Shown one piece after another: positions 12,606 through 25,039 of a DNA stretch of 64,000 bases. How positions within the stretch are numbered: the first letter of the stretch is position 1; each line of letters begins with the position of its first letter. Where the stretch lies: the NCBI RefSeq assembly GCF_949987535.1, contig NC_080075.1, forward strand, positions 44,575,536 to 44,639,535, given 5' to 3'. The notes beneath the pieces were generated by a model, which saw only the letters and a program-made list of their open reading frames with translations, was not told the DNA's origin and did not search any database. The translations under genes and the position numbers were made by a program. This DNA comes from Balaenoptera acutorostrata (lineage: Eukaryota > Chordata > Mammalia > Artiodactyla > Balaenopteridae).

Positions 12606-14699
12606 GAAGATCATAGCTTAACCTGGGTATCATGATTCCTCCCCTGGTGTTTTGTCTCATTCATTTATAGACTCAAAAAACAAAGGGATCAGAAGAATTG
12701 TCTGTCTTGTCCAATCTTCCCCTTAATGGAGAGTTCCCTCTATATAACCCATCACAAATGAGTAATCCATCCACAATCTATAAGTGGCCATTTAAATTAT
12801 ATTAAATAAATTTTTTTTTAACTATTATGCTAAATCAGACTTACATGATCTTACTTGAAACAGGTTAAAATGGACCGGTTTCCTGAATGCCAGATCATTT
12901 TCAGATTCATGTGTTGCCAGTGAACAAGTCTTTTAAAATGTGAGGCTCAGAATCTTTGACACATCCCATAAGATATATAAGCCTAAAGCAAATAGCGTGT
13001 TATTTTGAGGGTTGTTTTAAAAAACAGAGTTTATTAAATCCTGCCAGAATCTTTTATGAATGGAGTAAACAAAGTGTTTTTTCTAGGGGAAATATTTTCT
13101 GGGACATTATAAAGCAGTGTTTGTCAAAACGAAATCTATCTATTTGAACTCAAGGGTTCAGTTTGTAAGAGGACCCCATGAAAAAAAACTAGTAGTAAAT
13201 TAACTAACATTGTTGGTATTAAAAGAATAAAATAAATTATGGTGCAAGAACTATCTCATCAGCACCATAGATTAATTTACATTCTCCACTTTAGTGATAA
13301 TTTCAACCTTTTTCCGTATAATTTTCAATTATGGATGAAATTTTCTCTAAAAATTGATTACTGTTACTCCTTCTGTAGTATAATCTTAATTGTATATTTT
13401 TCATGCTCCTCTGCTGAATTCCAAGTTAAAGTAAAGCATTCTAAAGGTGTATTTTATTGGTTCCAATGCTTCTGGGTTTTAAAGTTCACTGTTTTTGCCT
13501 CCTGGCAAAAAATGCCTTTGCAGTATGATTTAGTTTATGTTTTCATAAAACAGAAATACAAAATCAAAATTCAAACTTTTACTTTTCATCGCCAGTAAAA
13601 ATATAAAATTTAGATTTAGATTAGTAAAATCTTGGATTTAAGAATTCAGAACCTATCTATATGAGTGAAATCAAAATAAACATATTTAACTCTTTTAAAA
13701 TCTCTTTAAATCAATGAGTTCACTGGTAAACCCACCATGTCAGAGTACAGAAGAAAAGACAGAGTACTTGCTAGCAATTTTTTAGTTTGGGTAGGGAAAC
13801 AGAACAAATGCACATGAAATAAGTGAAAATACTTTCAGAGAAACATCAACAAGTGCATATTACTATAATGCAGGGTCTTCAACTAGCACAAAGTTGAGAT
13901 GTAGATTAAGAGATTAAAATTAAGGTGTAATTAGGGTGATTCAAAAGATACTTTTCAGAGATAAGTTTTGAACAAGGATTTGAAAAAAGTTGTAATATAT
14001 GAATGGGCAGGTGGGGGGACAAGGATTTCCAGTGAGAAGAATAGAGCACAGACATGGAAAGGAACAGTTATAAGATGGGCCAAGAAAATCCTAATGGTCA
14101 GAGCCAAGGTGGATTGCAAGAATGGATCACTTTAGAGCCAGGCACTCCCTTAATCTTTTAATCCCCTTTCTTTCAGTCCTTCACTTACCACTTCTCTGTC
14201 TACTCAGGATAGACTCCTTGGTATATCATGGCAACCGTCTGTGGCCAGAACACTCAGTGCCTTAGATCCTGTTTTTTTCTATTACCCCACAGGGAATGGT
14301 TAGTCTCAGAAATCAGGAGAACAAGCTTTGTAGTCAGGCCTGTGCAGTGGCTGCTAGTGAATTGAACAAGGGTGGTCAAATCTAATTATCTTTCTAATGT
14401 GACTCACGGTCCTGTTCTCACACTGCTTCCTCTTTCGTCTTTTCATCATAATCTTAAAAAGTTTCTTGTCAAACTGTTACCTCGGTAAAAAAAATTTTGG
14501 AAAAGTTACCAGTGTTGGAAAGCAGAGATTTTCTCAGGAAGAGCAGCAGTTCCTTTACTCCCTATCCAACACCCACTACAAGCTGTACTTCTAGTTATAG
14601 CCACTGGTAAATCCCCAAATTTGGATCAGTTTAGCTTTTCTGTTCTTAAATCCAGGATGTTGAAGAAAAACTCATACCCGCTCATGTTGCAGCTATAGA
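12606..14699. other. Intergenic DNA, mostly unassigned
   Basis: AT-rich up to about 13740. Bases 13740-14110 resemble an eroded antisense L2 or L3 (attttgaacaaggatttg..., ggcaggtgggggg). An open frame at 13239-13598 shows no protein family features. Confidence 0.4.
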
Positions 14700-17420
14700 T
14701 CCATCATCTCTGGCTTCATCTGGGCTTTCAGAGCCATTTGGCAAAAATTCTACTTCTCCTGTCTTTTGCGATATCCTTTTCCATTTTCCATCTCTCCCTT
14801 CTCACTGCCCTCCTCAGATCTCCTGCCCCAACAACACATTATTGATGAAATCACACATCAACTACTGAGCAAGAAGATTACCCTGTTGACTTGATTGTTA
14901 AGGAGCTTCTTCTTCATTGTGGCCCTTCTGCTGAGTATTTGCTTGAGGCACAAACATTTCCAGGCTCTGGGACTCTTTGAAGAGATCCATCCCATGCATA
15001 TACCCATTCCTTCAACTTGCTTTTGATCAATCCTTTGATCTTGTTCCTTCCAAATCCTAGAAAATTCATACCATTAGCCCCTGCCCAGGATCAATATATA
15101 TCTCTACCTCAGGCCAGATCTTCTTCCATGAAAAGAGTCTAACATGGAAACGCAAGTTCTGCCTATTAAGCGATTTCTATTCTTCATCGTCCTAAGAGCC
15201 AACAGTCTTCTTCCATCTGGTATAGGAATATTATATGGAGCCATTCTTAAACCAAGATGCTCCAATACCTACATTACTTAAATTAGGATGTAAAACTGAC
15301 TTTTACATCATCAGTCAATTGCTTATAGGAAACTCCCTCTAGACTATAGATGTGAGTTGAAACAAGTGTGGCAGTTTGCAGAAGGCATAGGAATGTAGGG
15401 CCTGTTCAGTTATTAAATTACTGGGCACCACAAACTTTATGGCTGGGTTGACTGAATAGCACACAGTTCATTACTGGAAGCTTGAGCCAGATGGAATCCC
15501 ATAGGCAGCCGCCTCCAGAGCTAAATTTAAGTCAAGAAATTTTCTGCAAAATGTAGTTATGGAAGAGGGCATAACCTTTGTCCAAACTTGAGAATCTTTC
15601 TCTCTGTATCTTTTTCCTAGAGTTAGCAAGTCCATTCAGTATCTCAGTCTGCTAGAGGAAGTTCAAGGACCATGAGAACTTCCAGGTCATGAGGACCAGT
15701 TGACAGTTACTTGCACTGAAACCCTGGACCAGGCACTAAGCTTTCTTTCACTATGGACCCCAATTACGGATGGATAAAATTCGATCATCTTGTTAATGGT
15801 CAGTGTAAGACGTAAAAAATGCTGCATCTAAAATTTAGATACTCATTTTGAAAGTAGTAGCCTGGAATGCCACAGATCCTCAAACACCCAGGCCCTTTGC
15901 TGTCACATCAGAGCTCTTTATTCTTACACAATTTCACATTCACATATATGACTTACAAAAGCATCTGGGAGCATTTCTTTTTTTTTTTTTTTTAATTAAT
16001 TTATTTATTTATATTTGGCTGTGTTGGGTCTTCGTTTCTGTGGGAGGGCTTTCTCTAGTTGTGGCAAGTGGGGGGGCCACTCTTCATCGCGGTGTGCGGG
16101 CCTCTCACTGTCGCGGCCTCTCTTGTTGCGGAGCACAGGCTCCAGACGCGCAGGCTCAGTAGTTGTGGCTCACGGGCCTAGTTGCTCCGCGGCATGTGGG
16201 ATCTTCCCAGACCAGGGCTCGAACCCGTATCCCCTGCATTGGCAGGCAGATTCTCAACCACTGCGCCACCAGGGAAGCCCCTCTGGGAGCATTTCTACTT
16301 TCTGATCTTCATGCCCTATCAGCATGATGTTTTATGCATATTGGATCAAAATGGGACCTTGATCAAGGACCCAGCAAACTAGACTGTAGCACAGAGCCAG
16401 AAAGCTTGTGTATCCCTGAGGCAGGACAATAAAGATTTATTGGTGTTTATGTCAATGAAGACAAACTTCTGATGGTGCCTATCAACCAAAATACATAAAA
16501 AATATTTTGACAAGATCAGTAACTGCACCATAGATGCTAACAGATACATTCATTTATTCTAGTAAGGAGGAAAAAACTGCCATGGCAGCCACAACTGGAG
16601 CCTCTACTGATTTTGTTTCCAATAATCCACTGTCATTCTCCAAGACCTATGAGACTGCAAAAGCCACACCAGCCTATTAATCACCAAATCTACACCTTTC
16701 AGGAAGCAACCTTCAGGGCTGTAGTGCTCCTGTTCATTCCTTATTTTGGCAGGGAAAGAGAGTGCCAAATGGCCCTTCCTAAAATAATAGTCCTGACTTT
16801 ATAGGGGTAAGTAAGAAACTGTGTGGGATCTGCCAGTTTCCTAAAATATCCCTTCCCACAATTCACTCAGGATCTGAGAAAATGACCCCAGGATAGTTCT
16901 GGGAGTCCCACTCAGCCAACCATGAAATAAACTTAGGTCGGAATTCAATTTATCACCTGGGCTTCGTAATGATCCCCAACTCTAACCAGCTGACTACAGT
17001 GGGATTACAAGTCCCTAAGAATCAGTGATAACTTTGAGCCAATATCTAATATTTCCCAAGTTTAAGTGTTTCCCTTTCCTTAATGTACAAGTATTCAGGT
17101 TAACAACCAGCCCCACTAGGAAAGACAAGGCAGAAGGTTGACAGTATGCCTGTGTAGTGTCACAGCAGGATCGTTCCTCACAGGTACTAGCCTCTCTTTC
17201 ACTGGGTGATGTTGGGTCTGTGAACCCAAAATTCTCTAGCACTTTGGCTCCAGTGAGACCTCTGTTCACCAGACCTAGAATAGCTTTGGTCAAATAAATC
17301 AAGACACACCTTAATTGCTGTCTGTCTGTTTCATTCCTGGGGACCCCATGATTAATTAGCCACAGCCAGAGACTTCTGCTACTGAGGCCATTCCCTGATC
17401 CCTGAGTGTAGCATCTGGCT
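14700..17420 (-). mobile_element. Eroded endogenous retrovirus pol remnant (ERV-L-like), minus strand
   Basis: On the minus strand three reverse-transcriptase landmarks appear in the right order and spacing. WRMTVDY reads at about 16619-16645, LPQGY at about 16405-16430, and a degraded segment reading IMLIG at about 16312-16332. The gaps (about 75 and 30 residues) fit a retroviral RT. Stops and frameshifts occur throughout and the catalytic-aspartate position is destroyed, so nothing is coding. No LTR or target duplication could be assigned and the limits are rough; the sequence left of about 15700 may be RNase H/integrase debris. A CHR SINE (15979-16281) has inserted into it. Confidence 0.6.
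15979..16281 (-). repeat. CHR-type SINE with 15-bp target duplication
   Basis: A complete copy with a poly-T/TTAATTAAT tail at the left and tRNA head at the right. The duplication tctgggagcatttct lies at 15964-15978 and 16282-16296 and is exact, so the insertion is fairly young. It interrupts the ERV remnant. Confidence 0.93.
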
Positions 17421-17436
17421 ATTAAAACAATACCCA

Positions 17437-17804
17437 TGGACTTCCCTGGTGGCACAGTGGTTAAGAATCCAACTGCCAGTGCAGGGGACACGGGTTCGAG
17501 CCCTGGTCCGGGAAGATCCCACATGCTGCGGAGCAACTAAGCCCGTGCGCCACAGCTACTAAGCCTGCACTCTAGAGCCCGCAAGCCACAACTACTGAGC
17601 CCGTGTGCCACAACTACTGAAACCCATGCACCTAGAGCCCGTGCTCTGCAACAAAAGAAGCCACCGCAACAAGAAGCCTGCTCACTGCAACGAAGAGTAG
17701 CCCCTGCTCGCCACAACTAGAGAAAACCTGCACGCAGCAACGAAGACCCAACACAGCCAAAAATAAATAAATAGATAAATAAATAAATTTATATAAAAAA
17801 ATAA
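17437..17804 (+). repeat. CHR-type SINE, sense orientation, with 14-bp target duplication
   Basis: The only copy on the + strand. It starts at the tRNA-like head (ggacttccctggtggcac), carries a B-box-like gggttcgagcc, and ends in an aaataaataaa-rich tail. The exact duplication taaaacaataccca is at 17423-17436 and 17805-17818. It retains the longer central region (about 368 bp). Confidence 0.94.
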
Positions 17805-17818
17805 TAAAACAATACCCA

Positions 17819-18399
17819 CTTTGCTTCAGACTGTTAACAGTCATCACCTGGGCCAGGCCTCAGCTGGCTTCTCACATCCCCCCTGAGATCAGGAATACCA
17901 TTTTTATTATAGCCCCTTCCACAGTATTCCCAGCCCAGAAAAAAATAAAAAAAGAGCCAGCAAAGCACTTTTAAATATGTGGGTACTTCCTTTATCACTG
18001 TATTTTTATTGGCAAAGGAGAGGAGTCTTCAGGACCCTGTCAGGATATAGGGGTGAGACACAAGATCCATTTAATCTACTTTCTTATTTCCCAAAGTCTT
18101 TAAATTCTTTCCTCTATGTTGTGCCCAGGACTTTCCAGTCTTTTATTTTACCAAAAGAGACTAACAGTGGGTTCCTATTCGCTTTAGCAAACCCAGAAAA
18201 ACTGTTAAAACTACAGTTAACTGCTTGAGTTACCACACTGAATGCAGCATGTCTTATGAATAAACTCATCATAATGAATACAGTTCATTCGTGTTCAGAA
18301 AAAAAAAACAACAAACCTTAGATTTCCAATAGTGGCTACACATTAAAATAAAATAATATGAAGATTTTTTTAAAAATGTGATGCTTATCACCTGCCCCC
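17819..18399. other. Intergenic DNA with nothing recognised
   Basis: No named repeat. An A-run follows at 18300-18308. Confidence 0.4.
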
Positions 18400-18525
18400 C
18401 TCCCCACTCTGCAACATTTAAATTAGAATCTCTGGGGTTAGACCAAGCATCCGTGTCATCTCAAAATTTCCCAAGTGATTTTGATCCACAGTGAGATTCA
18501 AGGACCACTGCTAGGTTCCTAATAC
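18400..18525 (-). mobile_element. Possible MER5/MER20-type hAT fragment
   Basis: The phrases ttagaatctctggggttag, ccaagtgattttgatcca and aaggaccactgc resemble these short DNA transposons; short and diverged. Confidence 0.4.
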
Positions 18526-18769
18526 CACTTATATGCTAACGATGTACATTTATAAATCCTTCTAAGACCTGTCATCTAAGCTTCAGCCCACCCAAAACAA
18601 TATTTCTCTCTTTGACTCTTTCTCCAATTGTTGAAGAATCTGGAGGCTTACACAATATAAAGGGGATTATCAAATATTAGAGCTTACCATATGCCAGGAG
18701 CTGTGCAAAAGTCAAAGTAAACAAATCAACCCTGGTCTCCACCTTCTTTGTGTAGACATTTGATTGCCT

Positions 18770-19000
18770 CTTATGGGGTTTCTTAATCTCAGCACTATTG
18801 ATATTTTGAGCTGAATCATTCTTTGTTGTGGGTGACTGTCTTGTGCATGGCAAGGTATTTAGGAGCATTCTTAGCCTCTACCCACTCGATTCCAGTAGTA
18901 TCCTACACCCTCTCCCATTAGACAAGCAAAAATGTCTCCAGGTATTGCCAAATGTCACCTGTGGGTCAAAATTGCTCTTGGTTGAGAACTATTGGTCTAT
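18770..19000 (-). mobile_element. hAT-Charlie-type nonautonomous DNA transposon
   Basis: Contains cagcactattgatattttgagctg..., aaaatgtctccaggtattgccaaatgtcacct and a ggttgagaactattgg terminus, a common mammalian MER-type element. A relative lies at 21405-21610. Confidence 0.6.
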
Positions 19001-19974
19001 GGTCATTTCTACATAAAAGTCTCACAAGAACTTACATTTTTAGCATGTTATATACTAAATATACTAATTTTCTCTTTATCGTTCCTAGACTTGGTTATTT
19101 GTACCATTATCAAGACTTCACCAGTCCAGAAATCTCTCTTTTCCAGGGCCATTACAATTGGTTCATTCAAATCACTATTCAAACAAAGTTTCAAATTGCT
19201 CTTAAGTGTTATGTTTCTAAGTCTCTTTTTAAAACGAAACCATCCTTTCCCCTCTTGCCCTTTTTTCCCCCATGCCTTTGCCTGGGTGAACAAATTGGTT
19301 GGTTCAGTTGTCCTATGGTATACTTGACATACTGGATTTGCCTGATTGTTTCCTTCTGATCTCATTCAGCTTGTTCCTCTATCTCTGTTTTACCAGTAAA
19401 CTAGAAGTCACATCCAAAAGCTTGATTAGATTTGTATCCAACACTTTCGGTGCTGTACTTCATATTGTAGCACCTCAGTCAACACATAACGTATGGACTA
19501 TGGCTTTTAGCTAAAGAGGTATCAGGGGGTGATGGCCTGATTCCACCATTATCGAGTTGATTTTTTTTGCATCATGTGAATATCTACTTAATTATAACTT
19601 TTCACATAATGGTTTAAGCATCTATTGATCTTATAGCCTCAGTCAATTATTTATTTAAGAGTTATAAATGGTCATTTTCTGGAGGTCCATTTTTGATACA
19701 ACAATTTGTGATGACAAACCTCTAAAGTGGGTATGTCGTGTGGTAGTTAGGTGTGTAAGTCTGAAGGCTGGGGTGAGAAAGATAAATTTAGAAGTCATCA
19801 GTATATGGAAAGACATTTAATATCCATAGGCTAGATGGGATCACTAAGGGAAGAGAGTAGATGGAGAAGAGGGTCCAGTAGTGAGCAATGAGTCACCCCA
19901 ACTATTACAATTGGATGAAGAGAAGGTGCTAAAAGAGAGCTGAGAGGGGGGATCTACTTCTTTAATATCAATTC
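19001..19974. other. Intergenic DNA with nothing recognised
   Basis: Overlapping open frames of 105-135 codons at 18952-19365 on both strands show no shared protein features and are judged chance. Confidence 0.4.
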
Positions 19975-20400
19975 TCATAACTTTTCCCTCAGCATCTTCC
20001 CTGGACTATGGTAATTAACTCCTACATGATCTCACTGCCTCTAGCTTTGCCTCTTCTAATTCATGTTCCACAGAGCTCTCTGATAAATTTTTCTAAAAGT
20101 TAAATCTATCAGATTAGTTTCCAGATTAAAATCCTTTAATAGCTCTACTTTGTCTTTAGGATAAAGCCCAAATGTATACTGAGATTCTTTCTGACATTTT
20201 TCTTTCCTACCTGCTCAGCCTTATATCTTACCAATCCCCATCCCTTACCTGTAAGCACCTCATGGCAGTTCCCCAAATATTCTAAGCTCTTTAATGTTTC
20301 TGTAACTTTTATTCAGCTTCTTTGTGGGATCATTTATTTCACTCAGTGAACACCTAACTCATAGTTTCGGGCTGAACTAAAGGTAACTCACTTATTAAAC
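19975..20400 (+). repeat. L2 LINE fragment
   Basis: The pattern agattaaaatcctttaatagctc...aggataaagcccaaatg..., followed by a block ending in cctttcctgacc, follows L2 in sense orientation. Confidence 0.5.
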
Positions 20401-20454
20401 CTTTCCTGACCCGCGAGGTAGAATTGACAACAGTTATTCTGCCCCCACTGTAGT

Positions 20455-20487
20455 GCGTGTGTGTTTGTGTGTGTGTGTGTGTGTGTC
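20455..20487. repeat. (GT)n microsatellite
   Basis: A GT dinucleotide run with two interruptions. Confidence 0.9.
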
Positions 20488-20742
20488 TCAAAATGTGACC
20501 TTAATTCACTACTCCACAAACTGAGCACAAATATGATCACATTTTATTTCCAGTTAATTACATAAAGTAGACCTTAAATGCCATACTAGGGGTAAAAAAG
20601 CATTTCCCTCTTTGATCGCTTCCTCAAATTTTCCAAGGTTCTACAGGTTTACATAACCTAAAAAGAATAATCAGAAGGATATTCACTGTGTGACAGTCAT
20701 TAGAGCTGTTCAAAAAAATCCTGTTCTTCTAAACATGTAGTG

Positions 20743-20965
20743 AAGTGCTCCCCAACTTCTTGGCACCAGAGACCGGTTTCGTGGAAGACAATTTTTCCAC
20801 TGATCGGTGGGGGGCATTGGGAGGGAGAATGGTTCAGGCGGTAACACGAGCAATGGGGAGCGGAGGATGAAGTTTGGCTCACTCGCCCGCTTCTCACCTC
20901 CTGCTGTGCAGCCCGGTTCCTAACAGACTGCTGCAGGCCTGCAGCCGGGAGGTTGGGGACCCCTG
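20743..20965 (+). mobile_element. hAT-type nonautonomous DNA transposon with 8-bp target duplication
   Basis: Inverted termini (agtgctccccaact at left, ggttggggacccctg at right) enclose a GC-rich body. The flanks atgtagtg and atgtagta match at 7 of 8 bases, the target size expected for hAT elements. A second member of the family is at 55835-56078. Confidence 0.75.
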
Positions 20966-21004
20966 ATGTAGTATACTGGCATATGTTTTTCTGTTCTCTT
21001 GAAG

Positions 21005-21290
21005 AAAGAAGTGTCCATCATTGGCTTTAGTCAATGAAATGTGAAATGACACGTTTCACTCCTTGTAAGAGCCTTTAAGTTCTGTTATTTGTCCTTACCT
21101 TCCCTCTGCTGCAGTGATTGTGCAAGCATGTGTTGAAATGGTCTTCATCAGCCTGGGTCCCTGGTGTGATAAGCATTTCAACCTGTGATGGAATGTAACA
21201 TGAATAAGAAAGAAACTTTTTTTGTATTCAGCCACTGAGATTTTGGAATTATTTGCTCCAGGGTATAATATAGCCATTCAGGCGGACATA
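21005..21290 (+). repeat. Old LTR-like or LINE repeat, family uncertain
   Basis: Phrases such as tcaatgaaatgtgaaatgacac, gtgcaagcatgtgttgaaatgg and gccactgagattttggaatta are shared by a widespread old mammalian repeat that I cannot name with confidence. Confidence 0.4.
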
Positions 21291-21404
21291 TACACTAAGC
21301 AGGGAGAGTGGAGAGTCTGATAATTCTAGTAAGTAAGACTGGCAACCAAGCCTAGATGATGAAGAGTCTTATTACACATTCCTATAGAAGAGAGTTTTTC
21401 ACCT

Positions 21405-21610
21405 TTGGCATATTTGACATTTTGGTCTGGAAAAATCTTTGTTGAAGGAGGCCATCCTATGTATTGTGAGATGTTTAATAACATCCCTGGCTTCCACCTA
21501 CTAGGCACCAGCGGTACCTGCCACCCCAAGTTGTAACAACTAAAATGTCTCCAAGCATTGCCAAATATGCCCTGGGGGTCAACATTGTTCCCCATGGAAA
21601 ACCACTGCTT
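21405..21610 (-). mobile_element. hAT-Charlie-type nonautonomous DNA transposon
   Basis: Same element type as 18770-19000: aaaatgtctccaagcattgccaaatatgccc and a final ggaaaaccactgc. Confidence 0.6.
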
Positions 21611-22129
21611 TAGACAATGTACATCTGCTTTTGATGCAACTTTTTACTCAGGCTGCTGTAGCTTTGAGAGAGAAATGTCACTTGGTCAGAGCTGAATTCT
21701 GCTAGTGTGTCTTTGATGGGTTCCCAAAGTCACAATTTTTAAGTCTTGGCTCTTACAAGACCACAAGACTCAAAACACCTCCCTGTGACAACCCCAGAAA
21801 CACAGCTGGTTCAGATGTCTGCTTCCTGTGATCTTGGATCTACTATCCTTGGATATCAATACCATCAGGGATGGGGGAGCTATCACCTTTTGATCCTGAA
21901 AAAATATATCAGTATAATTTATATATGCCCTTTCTGGGACAATGGATGTACCAAGCTCTGTTTGGCCCAGCTGACATGATGGGACTCCAGAGAAGCTACA
22001 CACTTCCCTTTGGGAAGGGAACATCAGTGCATCAGAATAACTTGTCCTCTATGGAAATCTCTGTCACTAGGAAAGCGAGAGAAAAAAAAGCAATACAAGT
22101 TTAATTTTTGGTGGAACATCCTAATGACA
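21611..22129. other. Intergenic DNA with nothing recognised
   Basis: Three overlapping open frames of 77-84 codons without protein features; no named repeat. Confidence 0.4.
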
Positions 22130-22375
22130 ATAATTATTTTTAACATTATTATTACTAATAATTGCTAACATCTATTGAGAGCTATGTACTAAGCCACATT
22201 ACTCAAATCTCATTAATCCTCACAACAATTGTAAAGATAGATATTTTTTATTCCATATTTTCTAGCTAAGGAAATAGAAACACAGAGGTGTTATGTAACT
22301 TGCCCAAAGTTTACTGTACACTGGCAACTTTTAAAGTCTGGACTTAAATTCATTCTGTTTGATTGACTCTTAAAG
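22130..22375 (-). repeat. MIR SINE
   Basis: Antisense MIR landmarks in order: ctaacatctattgagagctatgtactaag, ctcattaatcctcacaacaat, then aacttgcccaaag. Confidence 0.65.
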
Positions 22376-22939
22376 ATGCCCTGCTCTTAACTACTTACAT
22401 TGAAAATGTAATCAAGTGAGAGTTCCATTTCTAGAAAAGAGGCAGGAAGACCCATTGGAGACCATTCCCCAGTGAAGCAATCACAGCTGGTGAAAATTAT
22501 TAAAAAAATAAAAGCATTTAATGTCTCTGGGAATTGTCCTAAGGGAATACATTAAAGGAAGAAAGAGTTACTCAGAAAAATCTACTTGAGCCATGATTTG
22601 CTTGCTCTCTCTGTCCCAGCTTCCTAGCTCAGCATGATGGAATCTCTAGTTTGGACAGGTGTTACCAAGAAGATGGGGCTCCTTTTCCCCTCAGCTCACA
22701 GTCAAGGGATACGATATTTCACTGGGAGGGGTAGGCTACCAGCATTTCTTACTCCCGCCAGCTCTGAGCCGCAGACGCTAAATTCTGGCAAGTGTAGCTG
22801 AGAAGTCACAAGCTCCCTTCTTCCATCCAGCCCCCACTCATACGGTGGAGGTTATACCTTAGGCTCAGCATGGCCCAGGATATTGGCCCCTGATCACCTT
22901 CACCCCATCTTGCTTGTGGTGTGGAGGTCCCCCGCTGGG
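22376..22939. other. Intergenic DNA with nothing recognised
   Basis: No named repeat or exon signal. Confidence 0.4.
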
Positions 22940-23690
22940 AACCAGAAAATGAAAAAAAAGATAAACAAATGACCAATAAGCACATGAAAAGATGCTCAAT
23001 ATCATTAGCCACAGGGGAAATGCAAATATACCACAATGAGATACCACTTCACACCCACTAAGAGGACTATAGCGGATACGAATATAATAACAAGTGTTGG
23101 GGAGAATGTGGAGAAGTTGGAACCCTTATACACTGCTGGTGAGAATGTAAAATGGTACGTTTTAGAAAATAGGCTGGTAGTTCTTTAAAAGGTTAAATAT
23201 CTCTAGAATTGCCAAATGACTCAGCAATTCCACCTGGGTTTATGCCTGAGAGAAATGAGAACATATATCTACATAAAATCTTATACATGTATGTTCATAG
23301 CAGCACTATGCTTAATGGTCAAAAATGGAAACAACCCAAGTGCCTATCAACTGATGATTGGGTAAATAAGCAAAATGTAGCATATCCATACCATGGAATA
23401 ATATTCAGCCCTAATTGAAGTACTCATGGATGCTACAGCATGGATAAACCTTGAAAAATTAGGTTAAGTGAAAGAAACCGGCTACAAAAGACCACATATT
23501 GTATGATTCCATTTGTATGAAATGTCCAGAATAGGTAAATAGATAGAGACAGAAAGTGGGTTAGTCGTTTCCCAGGACTAGAGTTGGGAGTGGGAGAAAT
23601 GAGTAGTAACTGCTAATAGGTATGGAATTGCACAATTCAAATTGGTGAGTTATATGTGAATTGTATCTCAATGAAGCTGTTATAAAATAT
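22940..23690 (+). mobile_element. L1 LINE 3' end, old mammalian type
   Basis: Starts in a segment with caaatgaccaataagcacatgaaaag and aaatataccacaatgagatacc, passes through gttgtatgattccatttgtatgaaat, and ends at gtgaattgtatctcaatgaagctg. This is the 3' region of an L1M-type element in sense orientation, 5'-truncated. Confidence 0.75.
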
Positions 23691-23714
23691 AATCAAGTAT
23701 TACAGCGTCTTCCT

Positions 23715-24003
23715 ATGCTAGATAGTGAATCCTTAAGAGGAGGAGCCATGTCTCATTCATCTATCTTCTTCATTTATCAGAGAGGCCTAGTGCAGAGGTG
23801 AAGAGTATGGATTTTGGAATTAAGACAGCCTGAGTTTTGTAGCCTTGGGGAAATTATTTTAGCTCCCTAAGCATCAGTTTCCTCAGCTGCATAATGGAAA
23901 TGATAGAACCAACATCACAGAGTTTTCACAGGAGTTCATTGAGATAATGCATGAGAAGCATTTACTGCAGTGCCTGGCACATAGTGAGTTCTCAAGAAAT
24001 ATA
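23715..24003 (+). repeat. L2 tail fragment followed by a MIR SINE
   Basis: Bases 23715-23790 look like an L2 fragment (ttaagaggaggagccatgtctca). From about 23790 a MIR follows: tggggaaattattttagctcc, tcagtttcctcagctgcataatgg, and a gtgcctggcacatagtgag end. Confidence 0.65.
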
Positions 24004-24304
24004 TGTCTCATTTATAGCAGGTGCTTGAGAAACGTATGTCGAAAGGACAAAAGGAAAGAAGGTAATATAATGTATATGTGGGCAATGCGGTTTGGGGATA
24101 AGAGCTTGAAAAAACCTGAATATGTTTATGGTGTTGAATTTCGTACTGCCAAGATGACTAGGAAGTTACTACATATTCTTGAGTTGGCGAATATAATAAA
24201 AACTTTTGAGAAGGAGTTTTAGAGCAATTGTGGAGAAGAATCCTTTAGAGAAGGGGGGTTATAGGCAATGAAGCAAACTAGAAGAAAACATGAATAGTAA
24301 CCTT

Positions 24305-24475
24305 TGTCTGGAATCAAGAAGCCATTTCTCTCCAAATCTCAGTTTACAAAGCTATAAAAGGTGGATAGTAATCCTTGTCCTGGTCACCTCACAGAATTAC
24401 TGGAAAGCCCAGTTGAGATAACAGATATGAATGGGTTTTGAAAACTATGCAAATGAAAGTAATCCCCCTTATTAA
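24305..24475 (+). repeat. MIR SINE, diverged
   Basis: Weak MIR order: aaatctcagtttacaaagc, then ggatagtaatccttgtcctg...cacagaattactgg. Confidence 0.45.
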
Positions 24476-24995
24476 ATTATTAGTTCTTTACAAGAATAGC
24501 AGCTATCCTGCACATACATTTATTCAAATATTAATTGATGATTGCCACAGGTTGGATTCCCCATGAAGCAGATGCTGAGGAGAAAATTTATTAGGAGGAA
24601 GTTTATTAGGGAGTTGTCTGGGGATCAACACTTATGGGGGGTGGAAGGAAGCCGGATTGGGTAGAGGGAGAAGTAGGAATGTAATTCGGGCACAAGAAGG
24701 CCTCAGCTGATTATAGGAGGAGCTCTGAAGCTGAGCTAGCCCTTCAGAGTGTCCCTCACTGTGGGGAGAGAGAGAGAGAGAGAAGGCTTTGGACCCCTAT
24801 GTTAGCAATCATTAGATGGGTCGGTTTAAAATAAGTCACTACTTTGGGCCAGTCAGCTCACTTTTCAGCAGAGGGCAATTCGAAGAAAAGGCTGACAGCT
24901 GAGAGATGGCCAGCCTTCTCAACAGGCTGAGGGATGTCAGTCAGTCCTGCAGGGAAATTTGGCTAGCACAGCACAGCACCCCAACAATGACAGAG
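24476..24995. other. Intergenic DNA with a short GA run
   Basis: A (GA)n run lies at 24764-24783; otherwise nothing recognised. Confidence 0.45.
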
Positions 24996-25039
24996 TTATT
25001 GGTATTGGTATTGGTATTGGTATTGGTATTGGTTATTGG
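24996..25039. repeat. (TTGGTA)n hexanucleotide repeat
   Basis: About six to seven nearly perfect units of ttggta. The repeat produces a short open frame with leucine-valine repeats that is not a gene. Confidence 0.9.

Noticed and set aside
17437..17510. A tRNA gene, suggested by tRNA-like head and B-box-like gggttcgagcc
   Set aside because: It is the head of a SINE with tail and target duplication, not a stand-alone tRNA gene.
17015..17536. 173-codon minus-strand open frame
   Set aside because: It runs from the head of a CHR SINE into eroded ERV-flanking sequence; a chimera of repeats, not a gene.
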